DNA of 64,000 nucleotides from Shewanella polaris (GCF_006385555.1 NZ_CP041036.1:3224001-3288000); one strand, 5' to 3'; shown: positions 1 to 8,176, numbered from the stretch's first letter. Numbers and translations are program-made. Notes: a model not told the origin generated them from the letters alone.

Positions 1-114
1 TTCGAGCATTTTTTTAGCTTTATTAAAAGAATCGTTAGTGTCATTACCCTCTGCAAACGATGGAAAACTGATGAGAAGTAGAATAAAAGGCAGTATAATT
101 TTTCTGCGGTTCAT
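1..114 (-). CDS. endA: Endonuclease I (EndA/Dns family), N-terminal part only
   Basis: The gene runs off the left edge; only the first 38 codons are present. They read as a signal peptide (MNRRK, then a hydrophobic stretch ending FPSFA) followed by acidic residues and SFNKAKKMLE. The Ser-Phe-x-x-Ala-Lys pattern right after the signal peptide is how secreted or periplasmic endonuclease I proteins begin, before the family's TFYCG motif, which lies outside the window. These enzymes degrade DNA non-specifically outside the cytoplasm. The start is the ATG at 112-114. The identification rests on a short segment, so another secreted protein is possible. Confidence 0.55.
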   Translation of the reverse strand, partial: MNRRKIILPFILLLISFPSFAEGNDTNDSFNKAKKMLE

Positions 115-461
115 GACGTTCTTATAGGATATTGAAGAAGATATTGTTTTATATCAGAAAAGTGTAGCAATCCCAACTGTTTAAATTACACGAATGTGTT
201 TAAGGCGCACTTAAATGCGACAGTTGGGAGACACAGGATCACTTAATTTATTTAAAGTACTTGCTATATGAATCTATTTTTAAGAGTAGCCTACCTGCAA
301 GAAAATGATTGGCTTCACTGTTACCCGGCAACCACAGCGGTTACTATAATATAAATGATCAAACACTATTAAGAATTATTAAACTTTAGTATGAACGCAC
401 AACAGCTTCGAGGCCTTCTGCCAATTATTTGTCTAGAAGCTAGCTGTTGAAAACAAGTTGT
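115..461. other. Gene-free interval endA-trpS
   Basis: No convincing gene. Besides the palindrome at 172-228 there is a second dyad at about 401-450 (CAACAGCT ... AGCTGTTG) just downstream of the trpS stop. It may help end the trpS transcript, although no T-tract is visible. Confidence 0.4.
172..228. repeat. 57-bp imperfect palindrome upstream of endA
   Basis: Perfect 9-bp arms CCCAACTGT (172-180) and ACAGTTGGG (220-228) enclose an inner part that can also fold (TTTAA on one side, TTAAA on the other). No T-run follows on either strand, so it is not a classical terminator. It lies between endA and the trpS end and could be a transcribed hairpin or a small repeat element. Confidence 0.45.
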
Positions 462-1484
462 TCAGAAAATATTAAGTCCAAAGATATCTTTAACATCAAA
501 AAGTACTTTTTCTGTTTTATCTCTAGATACTTGACTTCCTTTTATTAAAATATCAATTAGTTGAGCCTTATCACTTAAAAACTCAGATCTTCTCACTCTT
601 ATTGGTCGGAGCATGTCCTGTAAACATTCTTCCAATATTTTTTTAGTTGTACCATCACCAAGCCCTCCCCGTTGATAGTGCTTTTTTAGTTGGCTGATAT
701 AGTTTTCATCTGGATGAAAAGCATCAAGATAAGTAAAAACAATATTTCCTTCGACATTGCCAGAATCTTCAACCCTTAGGTGATTAGGGTCGGTATACAT
801 AGATTTTACCGCTGCGGAGATCTCTTTTTCGGTAGCCCCAAGATTAATGGCGTTGTCCATCGACTTAGACATCTTATTTTTCCCATCTGTACTTGGTAAA
901 CGTGATGCATTACTTAATAAAGGTCGACATTCATTCAAAACAATACGTCCTGCTAGTGAGTTAACTTTTCTCACTATCTCATTAGTTTGTTCGAGCATTG
1001 GTAATTGATCATCCCCAACAGGAACTAATGTTGCGTTAAAACCCGTTATATCAGCAGCTTGAGATATTGGGTATGTTAAAAAACCAGCAGGAATAGAACG
1101 TTCAAACCCTTTGTGTTGAATCTCACTTTTAACAGTTGGATTTCGCTCTAAGCGACTGATTGATACAAGATTGCTGTAATACATAGTTAATTCAGCAAGG
1201 GCGGGTAGTTTTGATTGAAGGCAAATCGTTGTTATAGAAGGGTTGATGCCGACTGCTAGATAATCTGCAACGACATTTAGAATATTGGATGATACTTTTT
1301 TCGGATTATGAGCATTATCAGTAAGACCTTGCATATCAGCAACAAGAATAGTTTGTTCATGAATTGCCTGTAAAGCTACACGCTGCTTTAAAGAACCGAC
1401 ATAATGACCTAAATGCAATGGGCCTGTAGCTCTATCGCCTGTTAAAATAATTTCTGGCTTATCTGAATCTTGCTTTGAGTTCAC
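462..1484 (-). CDS. trpS: Tryptophanyl-tRNA synthetase (second-type TrpRS)
   Basis: Class I aminoacyl-tRNA synthetase that charges tRNA-Trp with tryptophan in the cytoplasm. The HIGH-type signature is GPLHLGHYVG (about residues 21-30) and the KMSKS loop is intact as NKMSKSMDN (about 203-211). The 340-residue length fits the family. The start is GTG at 1482-1484, chosen because AGGAG lies seven bases upstream. The sequence resembles the auxiliary TrpRS found in many marine gammaproteobacteria and actinobacteria, some of which confer resistance to indolmycin; that sub-assignment is an inference. The upstream region encodes a short peptide with tandem Trp codons and a hairpin that can hide the ribosome binding site, so expression is probably tied to Trp-tRNA charging. 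No neighbour is co-transcribed. Confidence 0.93.
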   Translation of the reverse strand: MNSKQDSDKPEIILTGDRATGPLHLGHYVGSLKQRVALQAIHEQTILVADMQGLTDNAHNPKKVSSNILNVVADYLAVGINPSITTICLQSKLPALAELTMYYSNLVSISRLERNPTVKSEIQHKGFERSIPAGFLTYPISQAADITGFNATLVPVGDDQLPMLEQTNEIVRKVNSLAGRIVLNECRPLLSNASRLPSTDGKNKMSKSMDNAINLGATEKEISAAVKSMYTDPNHLRVEDSGNVEGNIVFTYLDAFHPDENYISQLKKHYQRGGLGDGTTKKILEECLQDMLRPIRVRRSEFLSDKAQLIDILIKGSQVSRDKTEKVLFDVKDIFGLNIF

Positions 1485-1587
1485 GGGTATATCTCCTAGT
1501 TAAAATAAATCACTACTGGAGATACTAAAGAAATTACCGTCTTAGCTACCTTCCAGCAGCTTAAGAATGTAAGAATTCTGTGCCGCT
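1485..1587 (-). promoter_or_regulatory. Candidate trpS attenuator / SD-sequestering leader RNA
   Basis: Two mutually exclusive structures can form in the leader transcript. In one, CTGCTGGA (plus-strand 1552-1559) pairs with TCCAGTAG (1513-1520), followed by a T-rich stretch, which resembles a terminator. In the other, TATCTCC (1518-1524) pairs with GGAGATA (1490-1496), which contains the Shine-Dalgarno of trpS; three extra pairs extend this stem across one bulged base. Positions 1518-1520 belong to both stems, so only one can form at a time. Together with the Trp-Trp leader peptide this suggests Trp-dependent control of transcription or translation. Confidence 0.6.
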
Positions 1588-1641
1588 CTAATTAGAGCGC
1601 CACCAGAAGAAGAATGATGTAAGAGTTGGAATATATTTCAT
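1588..1641 (-). CDS. Putative trp leader peptide (17 aa, tandem Trp)
   Basis: A 17-codon ORF on the same strand as trpS, ending 103 bp before its start: MKYIPTLTSFFFWWRSN. Two adjacent Trp codons (1600-1605) sit five codons from the end, as in classical attenuation leaders. The last codons lie inside a perfect 16-bp palindrome (CGCTCTAATTAGAGCG, 1584-1599), which a ribosome stalled at the Trp codons would cover. The ribosome binding site is weak. That it is translated is an inference from its position and composition. Confidence 0.65.
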   Translation of the reverse strand: MKYIPTLTSFFFWWRSN

Positions 1642-1735
1642 TTCGATAACTTAACAATAATGCTTTTGAAACTCAACCCTTTCAAGGGTAATTTTCAATA
1701 TATAGCTTATGCAAAAAAATAACTTTTATAGGAAG

Positions 1736-1897
1736 TATGGCGTTACGCCTCTTTGAAAGCTTCTCTTTCAAGTTGGTGATATTGATGCTGCGATAATGCT
1801 GGTGCATATACGCGATGTTAAAGGGGCAAAGACAGACTGGTGCCATTACACCACGGACCTTGATAACACTGCTATTTTATGGATAAACTCATCGTAA
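1736..1897 (+). pseudogene. Tyrosine recombinase remnant
   Basis: In the frame starting at 1736 the sequence reads YGVTPL, a stop, then KLLFQVGDIDAA..MLVHIRDVKGAK and about 20 more residues. The pattern VGDID..R.....VRDGKG(N/A)KDR is the core-binding to catalytic junction of integron- and phage-type site-specific recombinases. The catalytic His-x-x-Arg box and Tyr are missing, a stop interrupts the frame and no start exists. It is a decayed fragment, possibly from the integron or IS traffic visible elsewhere in the window. Confidence 0.5.
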
Positions 1898-2027
1898 CCC
1901 TCTTTTGTCTTTCCCATTATATCTCTCTTGAATTGAACTGTACCTGCAATAGAGTACACTTTGTGTCATTACTAAAATTAGGTCAACTTAGCAAAACTTA
2001 ACGGCTCAATAAGTTGCGTTCAAAATT

Positions 2028-2085
2028 GTTTTGGGACATAAATAATTTACACCCCAAGACACATTTCTGGACAGAAATGTGTTGG
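2028..2085. repeat. Dispersed repeat family A, copy 1
   Basis: A segment containing TAAATAATTTACACCCCAAG and a 22-bp palindrome (CACATTTCTG-GA-CAGAAATGTG). Close copies occur at 8177-8231 and 42632-42690. The A/T-rich TAAATAATTT core followed by a GGACAG box recalls the ends of IS256-type elements, but no transposase is attached. It may be a solo IS end or a small MITE. Confidence 0.6.
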
Positions 2086-2205
2086 CCGAGCTAACTTGAA
2101 AATGGACAAGAATCAGCCAGAAAACCGCAGTATGGAATTTATTTATCAAACTTGCAAAAAGGTGACGAAATTAATAACCCTACAGTACGATTGGCAGTGA
2201 CTTGA

Positions 2206-2442
2206 CAACATTTACTGGTTAGTCAACTCATCATTAATGGTGAAATAAATAATGAATTAACAACACAAGAGTGTGAAAAAAATATTTTTACCCCTGTGTT
2301 ACTACCGAAAGGCATAACACCATTCGATCCTATTTTAAATTCGATCACTCCAGGGCAACCGCATGAGTGTGCGTTTTTACTCACAATGAATAGTTTCAAT
2401 ATAGAATCACTTCTAATCATTCATGAAGTGAAAACCTTCTGA
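2206..2442 (+). pseudogene. Degenerate ORF of unknown family
   Basis: An open frame of 78 codons without a start codon that reads like real protein (ELTTQECEKNIFTPVLLPKG, then PGQPHECAFLLTMNSF). Its C-terminal third and about 60 bp beyond the stop recur at 5295-5440, where the frame is shifted. The missing start and the decayed second copy suggest remnants of a duplicated gene. The family is not recognised; the overlapping minus-strand frame has no coding character. Confidence 0.35.
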
Positions 2443-2497
2443 ACAAATGTAGTTTGAAAAACACACTGAATCTGTTCGTAAAACGTTCGTGATCTCG
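2350..2497 (+). repeat. Duplicated degenerate segment, copy 1 (partner at 5295-5440)
   Basis: From CAACCGCATGAGTGTGC through the stop of the degenerate ORF to AAAACGTTCG, this stretch matches 5295-5440 in order with many substitutions and small indels. The two copies flank the HPP-rnk block (2.5-5.3 kb). Confidence 0.55.
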
Positions 2498-2691
2498 CAC
2501 TGTCGATCACTCCGGCTTACATTGAATATTTGTTTAGACGCCAATGATAACGTTCTATCTATTAGTATGACCCATTAATCTATTATCCTGGCAGCAAAAA
2601 ATACTATCAATAATAATAAAAGGGATTATAAGCGAGAATTAATCATCACGTTTAGTTGTGATTATGAGCTTTTGCATTTAGTTCTACACAT

Positions 2692-2711
2692 AGCGGTGAA
2701 ATCACCGCTAT
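2692..2711. repeat. Perfect 20-bp hairpin downstream of the HPP gene
   Basis: TAGCGGTGA-AA-TCACCGCTA is a perfect inverted repeat 50 bp beyond the HPP stop. A strong T-run is lacking on the minus strand, so a role as terminator of the HPP gene is possible but unproven. Confidence 0.4.
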
Positions 2712-2760
2712 AAAAATATTGATATATTATTAATTCACTTATACAAATATTATAAAATCA

Positions 2761-3309
2761 CTATATCCAATATACTGGATAGTGACGTTTGGGATCGGTA
2801 GAGAGATTATTGACGACCAAGGCCACAAGCAAAAGTAATATAGTCCCTATAAAAACAGGCATAAGCGCGTAGAGAAAACCAAGTTGGTGGACATTTTCGC
2901 CACCAATGACAGCAATCAGTGCAGTAGCACCGCCTGGTGGATGTAACGTTCTTGTGAGGTACATTAACGCAATTGATATTGATACCGACAACGCACAAGC
3001 TAACACCATATAACTCATAAAGATTTGATAAACAGCAACGCCGATTAAAGCTGACAACACACTACCACCAATTAAGTTACGTGGTTGTGAAAACTCAGCC
3101 AAAGGCGCGCCATAAACCAATACCGCAGAAGCACCAAAAGATCCGATAACAAACATGCTACCAATTGGGCTTATTGTGAAATAAAAAGCCAAGCTAGCGA
3201 CTAAATAGATACCACAAAATGCACCTACCCATGACCAAACAATTTTCTTGAATGGTTGCCTTGGTGGACAGATATCCTTAGAACGCATACGGGTAAAATA
3301 GAATCTCAT
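2761..3309 (-). CDS. HPP family integral membrane protein
   Basis: A 182-residue protein with a short basic N-terminus and about four to five membrane helices. The signature TRTLHPPGGATALIA (about residues 118-132) contains the HPP motif that names the family, and GSFGASAVLVYGAPLAEFSQP precedes it. Some HPP proteins in cyanobacteria and chloroplasts transport nitrite; the bacterial substrate is unknown. The ATG at 3309 gives a complete protein; an internal ATG at residue 8 is an alternative. It stands alone on the minus strand. Family assignment is firm, substrate unknown. Confidence 0.88.
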   Translation of the reverse strand: MRFYFTRMRSKDICPPRQPFKKIVWSWVGAFCGIYLVASLAFYFTISPIGSMFVIGSFGASAVLVYGAPLAEFSQPRNLIGGSVLSALIGVAVYQIFMSYMVLACALSVSISIALMYLTRTLHPPGGATALIAVIGGENVHQLGFLYALMPVFIGTILLLLVALVVNNLSTDPKRHYPVYWI

Positions 3310-3432
3310 TATGTTAATCCAGACCGAATAGCTTTAATACTTAAAAGTATAAAAATTAGATGCTTAAAACCTATTATGGCTTAAGCCTTAGCACATTATG
3401 TATTTTAAATACGGCAATACATTAAGTAACAC

Positions 3433-3690
3433 TTATTTAGACGTTAACACTTTAATGATAATTTCTTGCACTCTTACTCGCAAAGAGTGTATGAACGCTT
3501 TTTCTGAACTTACTTGAGGGTAATCTTTATTGATCATCGTGTATCCGTCCAAGTATGTAATCAATAGCTTAACTATATCAACATAGCTTTCTGGTATTCT
3601 AACTGAGATCTTTTTTTCACGCTTAGTTTTGAGCACTCCTAGATTAAGAGCAGTATTACATATACTTTTATCAACCTTAGATTTAGGCAT
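3433..3690 (-). CDS. Hypothetical protein, 85 aa
   Basis: A small basic protein with lysine-rich ends (MPKSKVDK at the N-terminus, KTKREKKISVRIPES in the middle) and a predicted helical C-terminal half with conserved-looking hydrophobic spacing (FIHSLRVRVQEIIIKVL). No recognised domain. Start ATG at 3690. It lies between the HPP gene and a 36-codon basic ORF on the same strand and could share a transcript with the latter. Function unknown. Confidence 0.55.
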   Translation of the reverse strand: MPKSKVDKSICNTALNLGVLKTKREKKISVRIPESYVDIVKLLITYLDGYTMINKDYPQVSSEKAFIHSLRVRVQEIIIKVLTSK

Positions 3691-3907
3691 TTTAACTTCT
3701 TATCCTCAACAGCTTTTGAGCTAACGCCAAAATTTTTTCACTTTCAGAACCCAAGTAAGATATTGGTTAATGTTGACTTATCAAATGCAATTATTTAGCT
3801 TTTTACGACATAAGCATTTACATGTGAATGTCTTAAAAATAATGCCATAGCATAGCCAAAAGGAAATTAGCTATGCTAAATTTCATAGTAAAAATCAACC
3901 TAGTAAA

Positions 3908-3936
3908 CAAAGGGGTCAATATGATTAACCCCTTAT
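3908..3936 (-). terminator. Probable intrinsic terminator of the 36-aa ORF
   Basis: AAGGGGT (3909-3915) and AACCCCTT (3927-3934) form a 7-bp stem just past the stop of the small ORF; on the minus strand it is followed by TGTTTACT. Confidence 0.5.
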
Positions 3937-3941
3937 AACGT

Positions 3942-4052
3942 CTACCCCTTTCTCTTTCGAACTTTGACTATAACTGAATCATTTGAGTCTTTTTTCAACT
4001 TACGTTTCTCTTTTAATGACAGCAAAGGTTTTTTCATTTCATGCTTAGACAT
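3942..4052 (-). CDS. Small basic protein, 36 aa
   Basis: An ORF starting MSKHEMKKPLLSLKEKRKLK and ending VRKRKG, with about 40 percent Lys+Arg. The start ATG (4050-4052) has an AGGTGA ribosome binding site at the right distance, and a hairpin terminator follows the stop, which makes it a credible transcription unit. Such short Lys-rich proteins are often nucleic-acid or ribosome associated; no specific role can be assigned. Confidence 0.6.
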   Translation of the reverse strand: MSKHEMKKPLLSLKEKRKLKKDSNDSVIVKVRKRKG

Positions 4053-4558
4053 ATAATCACCTAATAATAATTAAAGTATTAATAATGCATATTTAATAAA
4101 GTAAACTACATATGTAACATAAAAATATCCATCGCCCTCCTTAATTTATTAGCAAGAATTATGAACAGTTTTTATTTATGTTAAATAATTTTTCAAACTA
4201 AATAAAAATTTCAATATGAAATCGACTTTTAATTAACTCTATTTGTAAAAATAGTTAATAAACGCCCCAAACCATAAAATTAATTTAATAGTTTAATAGT
4301 GAAAAGAAATTTAATCTGAAAAAAATATGGACGCAGCAATACGTCTGCTTAAGCGGGGAATTTTAGGGCAAAGCTCCCTAAAAATATAATAGAGTAAGAT
4401 GTAAGTTTAAATTTTTTCATAAAAATAATATAGCACCTTAAAAAATAACTTCAAGTATATTTAAGACAATTTAACAATAAAGAAATACAACCGTTGCTAA
4501 CAGCTGTATAGATAAAAATAGCCACTCAATAAATAGTAATTTCAGTAAAGCACAAATG
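4053..4558. other. AT-rich gene-free interval
   Basis: About 500 bp with no credible ORF. It contains the dyad TTTTAGGG...CCCTAAAA at about 4367-4387 and a smaller one (GACG/CGTC) at about 4330-4345. The first could form a hairpin on either strand, but neither side has a strong T-run. Confidence 0.4.
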
Positions 4559-4972
4559 CTATAAACTAAAATTTCCAGCCCTTTCAGGTTGATAGAAAAT
4601 TTCTTTAATTGTAATTTTTATTAGCCCTCCACCAGGCTTGGGCCACTCAATTTCATCACCTTGACATAGCCCAAGTAGCGCACTTCCAACCGGAGCAAGG
4701 ATTGATATTTTATCACCTTTTAAATCAACGTCTTTTGGGTAAACAAGTGTCATCAAAAACTCATCACGAGATGATTCTACTGTAAATTTAACGGTTGAGT
4801 TCATTGTCACAATTGTAGGCGGCATTTCAATCGGCTCTAAGATGTTTGCACGAGCAAGCTCTTCCTCGAGCTCACTTATTCCGATCATTTTTTTTGTCGG
4901 TAATGACTCAATTAATTTAAATAACCTTTCCGCATCCAATGATGAAATCGATATATCAGGTCTGTTACTCAT
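4559..4972 (-). CDS. rnk: Regulator of nucleoside diphosphate kinase (Rnk)
   Basis: 137 residues, matching E. coli Rnk in length and layout: an N-terminal coiled-coil-like segment beginning SNRPDISISSLDAERL and a C-terminal GreA/GreB-type FKBP-like domain. Shared landmarks are EMPPTIVTMNSTVKF (about 49-63), TLVYPKD and LAPVGSALLGL(C/R)xGD, followed by the PGG turn and the family ending YQPERAGN. Rnk-type proteins bind RNA polymerase near the secondary channel and influence nucleotide pools. It stands alone on the minus strand with long AT-rich flanks. Confidence 0.93.
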   Translation of the reverse strand: MSNRPDISISSLDAERLFKLIESLPTKKMIGISELEEELARANILEPIEMPPTIVTMNSTVKFTVESSRDEFLMTLVYPKDVDLKGDKISILAPVGSALLGLCQGDEIEWPKPGGGLIKITIKEIFYQPERAGNFSL

Positions 4973-5467
4973 TTATTCCTCAAATATTAAGCTATTCATT
5001 CTTTAAATTATTTTCAATAAAAATCAAATAAAACGGAACACTAAATAAGAGATAGGGAAGTTACTTTAATTAATGCTGTAGTTTTATTATAATTTTATTT
5101 ATACATCAAAAAATGATACATCTAGTTCATTAAAAATACCTTAATACACTAAAAACTTTAATTCTTTTATATATGTGATATGAAATAAAAACTATCTGTT
5201 TACTACACATCTATTATGGCCAATTTTACTAAGCCAATACAACCTGTTACTCCATCAATTTGGTGAAAGGCCTTATTTGACGGGATATGACCACCTGGAC
5301 AACCACATGAGTGTGCATTTTTTGCTCACTATGAATGATTACAATACTGATTTACTTCCAATCAATCATGAAGCGATAACTTACTGAACAAATGAAGTTG
5401 TAAAAACATACTAAAAGTGCTCAAAAAACGTTCGCGCTATCGCCCTGATATGACCACACGACAATTA
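4973..5467. other. Gene-free interval with degenerate repeat copy 2
   Basis: Nearly 500 AT-rich bases. The only structure is the decayed second copy (5295-5440) of the segment at 2350-2497; its reading frame is shifted inside the poly-T after GAGTGTGC, so it encodes nothing intact. Confidence 0.5.
5295..5440 (+). repeat. Duplicated degenerate segment, copy 2 (partner at 2350-2497)
   Basis: Shares CAACCxCATGAGTGTGC, then AATCATxxATGAAGxG, CTGAACAAATG and AAAACGTTCG in the same order and spacing as the copy at 2350-2497. Confidence 0.55.
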
Positions 5468-6370
5468 TCATATATTAAGTGTATAGCATTGCTGTTCCAA
5501 CCAACGACCAAACGCTCTTATATCAGCCCTGTTAGAATTTAACTCACTATAGACAAAGTAAAAGTTATCACCGGTTTTCAATTCATGCATAGGAATTCTG
5601 ACGAAATTCTGTTTATGAGATTGATCTACCGTCATATAGTTATTAATAAGCGTAATTCCTAAATTGTAACGTGCAGCTTCTGCCGCAAGTAACACATGGC
5701 TAAATTGATTAACTTTTAGATCACTAGGTAGTTCAAACCCGCCGGCTTTACACCATTGTAACCAATCATCAGCGATATGTTGATTTGTGTCAGAATATCG
5801 CACAGACAATATGGTATGTTGCCACAATGCCTCAGGGAGTGGTTTATCTCTTATTTTTTCCCAAAGCTTTTGACCACAAACAGGAAATAACTTTTCAGTA
5901 AATAACAATTTACTGACAAAGTGACGTTTTGGTGGATTTACGGTAATAAAGCAATCTGCGAATTGGTCATTAAAATCCGGCTGACCTGTGAGCATATCTA
6001 ACGTTATTTCTATCTCTGGATACTGTATACGAAAATCTTCTAATCGAGGAATTAACCAGTTGACGGCCACGGAGCTATAAAGCGCTAAACGAATATATCC
6101 AGGTTTACCGTGTCGAATAATCTGACTGGCATTGGACAGAGCCGCTAATGATTGACTGACTTCGGTGAAGTAACGCTCTCCCATTTCGGTTAATGAAACT
6201 GTCCGGCCTTGCCTGTAAAACATGGCTTCACCAAGATACTCCTCAAGCATTCGTACTTGGTGACTCACTGCACTTTGAGTAACATTAAGGCTTTCTGCTG
6301 CTTTTGAAAAACTATTAAGCCTAGCGACTGATTCAAAACATTGTACTGCGCGCAATGGTGGCAATTTCAT
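5468..6370 (-). CDS. LysR-family transcriptional regulator (GcvA-like)
   Basis: 300 residues counting from MKLPPLRAVQCFESV. The N-terminal winged helix-turn-helix (about 5-62) contains SFSKAAESLNVTQSAVSHQV; a type 2 periplasmic-binding effector domain follows (about 92-295). The opening LPPLRAxxxFE is typical of the GcvA subgroup. The ATG at 6370 is preferred over upstream frames because GAGGT lies at the correct spacing. It is divergent from the EamA exporter at 6506 with about 135 bp between, so it probably controls that gene; the inducer is unknown. Confidence 0.9.
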   Translation of the reverse strand: MKLPPLRAVQCFESVARLNSFSKAAESLNVTQSAVSHQVRMLEEYLGEAMFYRQGRTVSLTEMGERYFTEVSQSLAALSNASQIIRHGKPGYIRLALYSSVAVNWLIPRLEDFRIQYPEIEITLDMLTGQPDFNDQFADCFITVNPPKRHFVSKLLFTEKLFPVCGQKLWEKIRDKPLPEALWQHTILSVRYSDTNQHIADDWLQWCKAGGFELPSDLKVNQFSHVLLAAEAARYNLGITLINNYMTVDQSHKQNFVRIPMHELKTGDNFYFVYSELNSNRADIRAFGRWLEQQCYTLNI

Positions 6371-6505
6371 TATTACCTCAGCTAATACTAACCATTTATA
6401 TATCATTATACGTCATAGATTTATATGAATATACTGCTTACTTAAACATCTGATTTACGCAATGGTATCCAGTTTTTACATTTTTAGAATAAATCGAGGG
6501 AAAGA

Positions 6506-7375
6506 ATGCCGAAGATGAGTGTTGGGTTTGCAATGGTGTTATTGATTTTAGGAAATATTGTCGCTGTCTTTTCGGATGCTGTAATAAAAAACCTGCCGAC
6601 TGGAGCTGCTGTGTATCAATTTGTTCTATTTCGACAATTGACAGCAGTGTTGATGCTTTTGCCATTTTGCTTATTCAATACAAAAACAAGATTATTTAGT
6701 CATTTAAAATGGCACTTTGTACGTGGACATGTTTGGCTATTTGGGGCTATATTCATGGTGTTTTCTCTTCAAGCTCTACCTCTGGCAACTGTTAATGCAA
6801 TTTTTTATACTGCCCCATTACTTATGTTGCCGTTGGGTTTTTTATTTTATAAAGACACGTTAACCACCCCTACTATAACCGTATCGATAGCGGGGTTTGT
6901 CGGTATTCTCGTCATTGTACAACCGACACAAATTAGTTTGGCGGCTGTATCTGCACTTATAGTCGCGGTAACAATGGCTACAAATAATCTATTAGTTCGT
7001 AAACTTCCTCAGCACCACACTGTCGCTCAGACTTTATTCTTGACCAATCTAATGGGTATACCGTTTGCCTTTAGTTTAGCCATTTGGGAAAACCAACCTT
7101 TGGATTGGTACCCGCTATTGACAGCGGCTAGCTCAAATTTATTCATTTTGATTTATGCAGGTATATGCGTCTTGGTATACCGAACAGTTGAAGCACATAA
7201 AATTTCTAGCGCTGAATATACTGGCTTATTAGGTGCTGTCATAGTGGGCATCATGTGGTTTGATGAAGTTCCTGATTTAAGTTTTGTGATAGGTTCAGCA
7301 TTAATCATCTTACCTTTAGTTTGGTTAGCTACACTTGAATCAGTTAAGTATAAGAAGGAAATTAGAATAAAATAA
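6506..7375 (+). CDS. EamA/DMT-superfamily permease
   Basis: 289 residues with about ten membrane helices in two repeats of five, the standard EamA (drug/metabolite transporter) layout. The first repeat shows FRQLTAVLMLLPF; the second ends in GLLGAVIVGIMWFDEVPD, the region where these proteins carry an acidic residue between helices. Family members export amino acids, nucleosides, amines or metabolites across the inner membrane; the substrate cannot be read from sequence. Start ATG at 6506 with GAGGGA seven bases upstream. The divergent LysR gene is the likely regulator. Confidence 0.88.
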   Translation: MPKMSVGFAMVLLILGNIVAVFSDAVIKNLPTGAAVYQFVLFRQLTAVLMLLPFCLFNTKTRLFSHLKWHFVRGHVWLFGAIFMVFSLQALPLATVNAIFYTAPLLMLPLGFLFYKDTLTTPTITVSIAGFVGILVIVQPTQISLAAVSALIVAVTMATNNLLVRKLPQHHTVAQTLFLTNLMGIPFAFSLAIWENQPLDWYPLLTAASSNLFILIYAGICVLVYRTVEAHKISSAEYTGLLGAVIVGIMWFDEVPDLSFVIGSALIILPLVWLATLESVKYKKEIRIK

Positions 7376-7449
7376 TCAAATTATTTTAAATTAAACGTCA
7401 AAATAGGCCTTAAAAACACATCAAATTGATTTGTAATATTAAACAATAA

Positions 7450-7917
7450 GTGAACATAATGATGACTGATAATAAATTAGTGTTTTTAGATTACTGTGAT
7501 TTATATTTTGAAGAGTGCATTGCATTATTTGATAAAAATTGTCCCGAGTTTTTCGCAAATAATGAAAGACAAGATTATGTTGAATTTCTCGAAAAACAAG
7601 CAAAAACTTATAAAATTGGACAAATCGAAGGTAAAATTGTGGCCGTTTTTGGCTTGGATATAGACGAGAAAAATAATAGAGCGAGTATTACATGGATCAT
7701 GACTTGCCCATCAGTGCATGGCAAAGGTCTTGGCACTCAAATGATATCTTATGCTAAAAATATCGCCGTTGATTGTAAGGTTACCCACATAGACATCGCA
7801 ACCAGTCATCTTTTAACTGCATTTTTTGAAAAATTTGGTGCAAAAAAGACGACTAAAATTAAAGATGGCTGGGGACCTAATATGCACAGAGTTGATATGG
7901 TGCTACCACTGCTCTAA
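7450..7917 (+). CDS. GNAT-family N-acetyltransferase
   Basis: About 155 residues with the GNAT fold: motif A is visible as WIMTCPSVHGKGLGTQMISYA (the Q/RxxGxG/A acetyl-CoA loop is HGKGLG, about residues 90-95), preceded by a strand containing VAVFGLDID and followed by a C-terminal FFEKFGAKK segment. The substrate is not predictable. The frame opens with GTG at 7450; two in-frame ATGs (7459, 7462) are equally likely starts because no clear ribosome binding site decides. It follows the EamA gene by 75 bp. Confidence 0.82.
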   Translation: MNIMMTDNKLVFLDYCDLYFEECIALFDKNCPEFFANNERQDYVEFLEKQAKTYKIGQIEGKIVAVFGLDIDEKNNRASITWIMTCPSVHGKGLGTQMISYAKNIAVDCKVTHIDIATSHLLTAFFEKFGAKKTTKIKDGWGPNMHRVDMVLPLL

Positions 7918-8176
7918 TGTCTAGTTATAAGATGGCAGATGTATAATAGCAATATTAGTCAAACGATAAAAGCTCGGTAAACAACAATGCCGAGTGTCTT
8001 AAGCCCATTGATGTCTTTGCTGTATTTATCGGTGAAGCAGAGAGATAATGACGCAACCTCATCATATGTGTCATTACACTTTAGTACAGCGACTCAGGCT
8101 ATTCTATGAACGTGATATTATATTTTTGAGGATAAATGCAATCGGTTTAACCGTAAAATATATCCATTTCAAACAC
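7918..8176. other. Gene-free interval
   Basis: No gene or strong structure recognised; it leads into repeat A copy 2 and the truncated IS6 fragment. Confidence 0.35.

Noticed and set aside
401..450. Dyad CAACAGCT...AGCTGTTG as attC or terminator
   Set aside because: It lacks the RYYYAAC/GTTRRRY boxes and a T-tract; left as an unassigned hairpin.
2223..2420. 65-codon minus-strand ORF
   Set aside because: No ribosome binding site or family resemblance; the opposite strand reads better as a degenerate protein.
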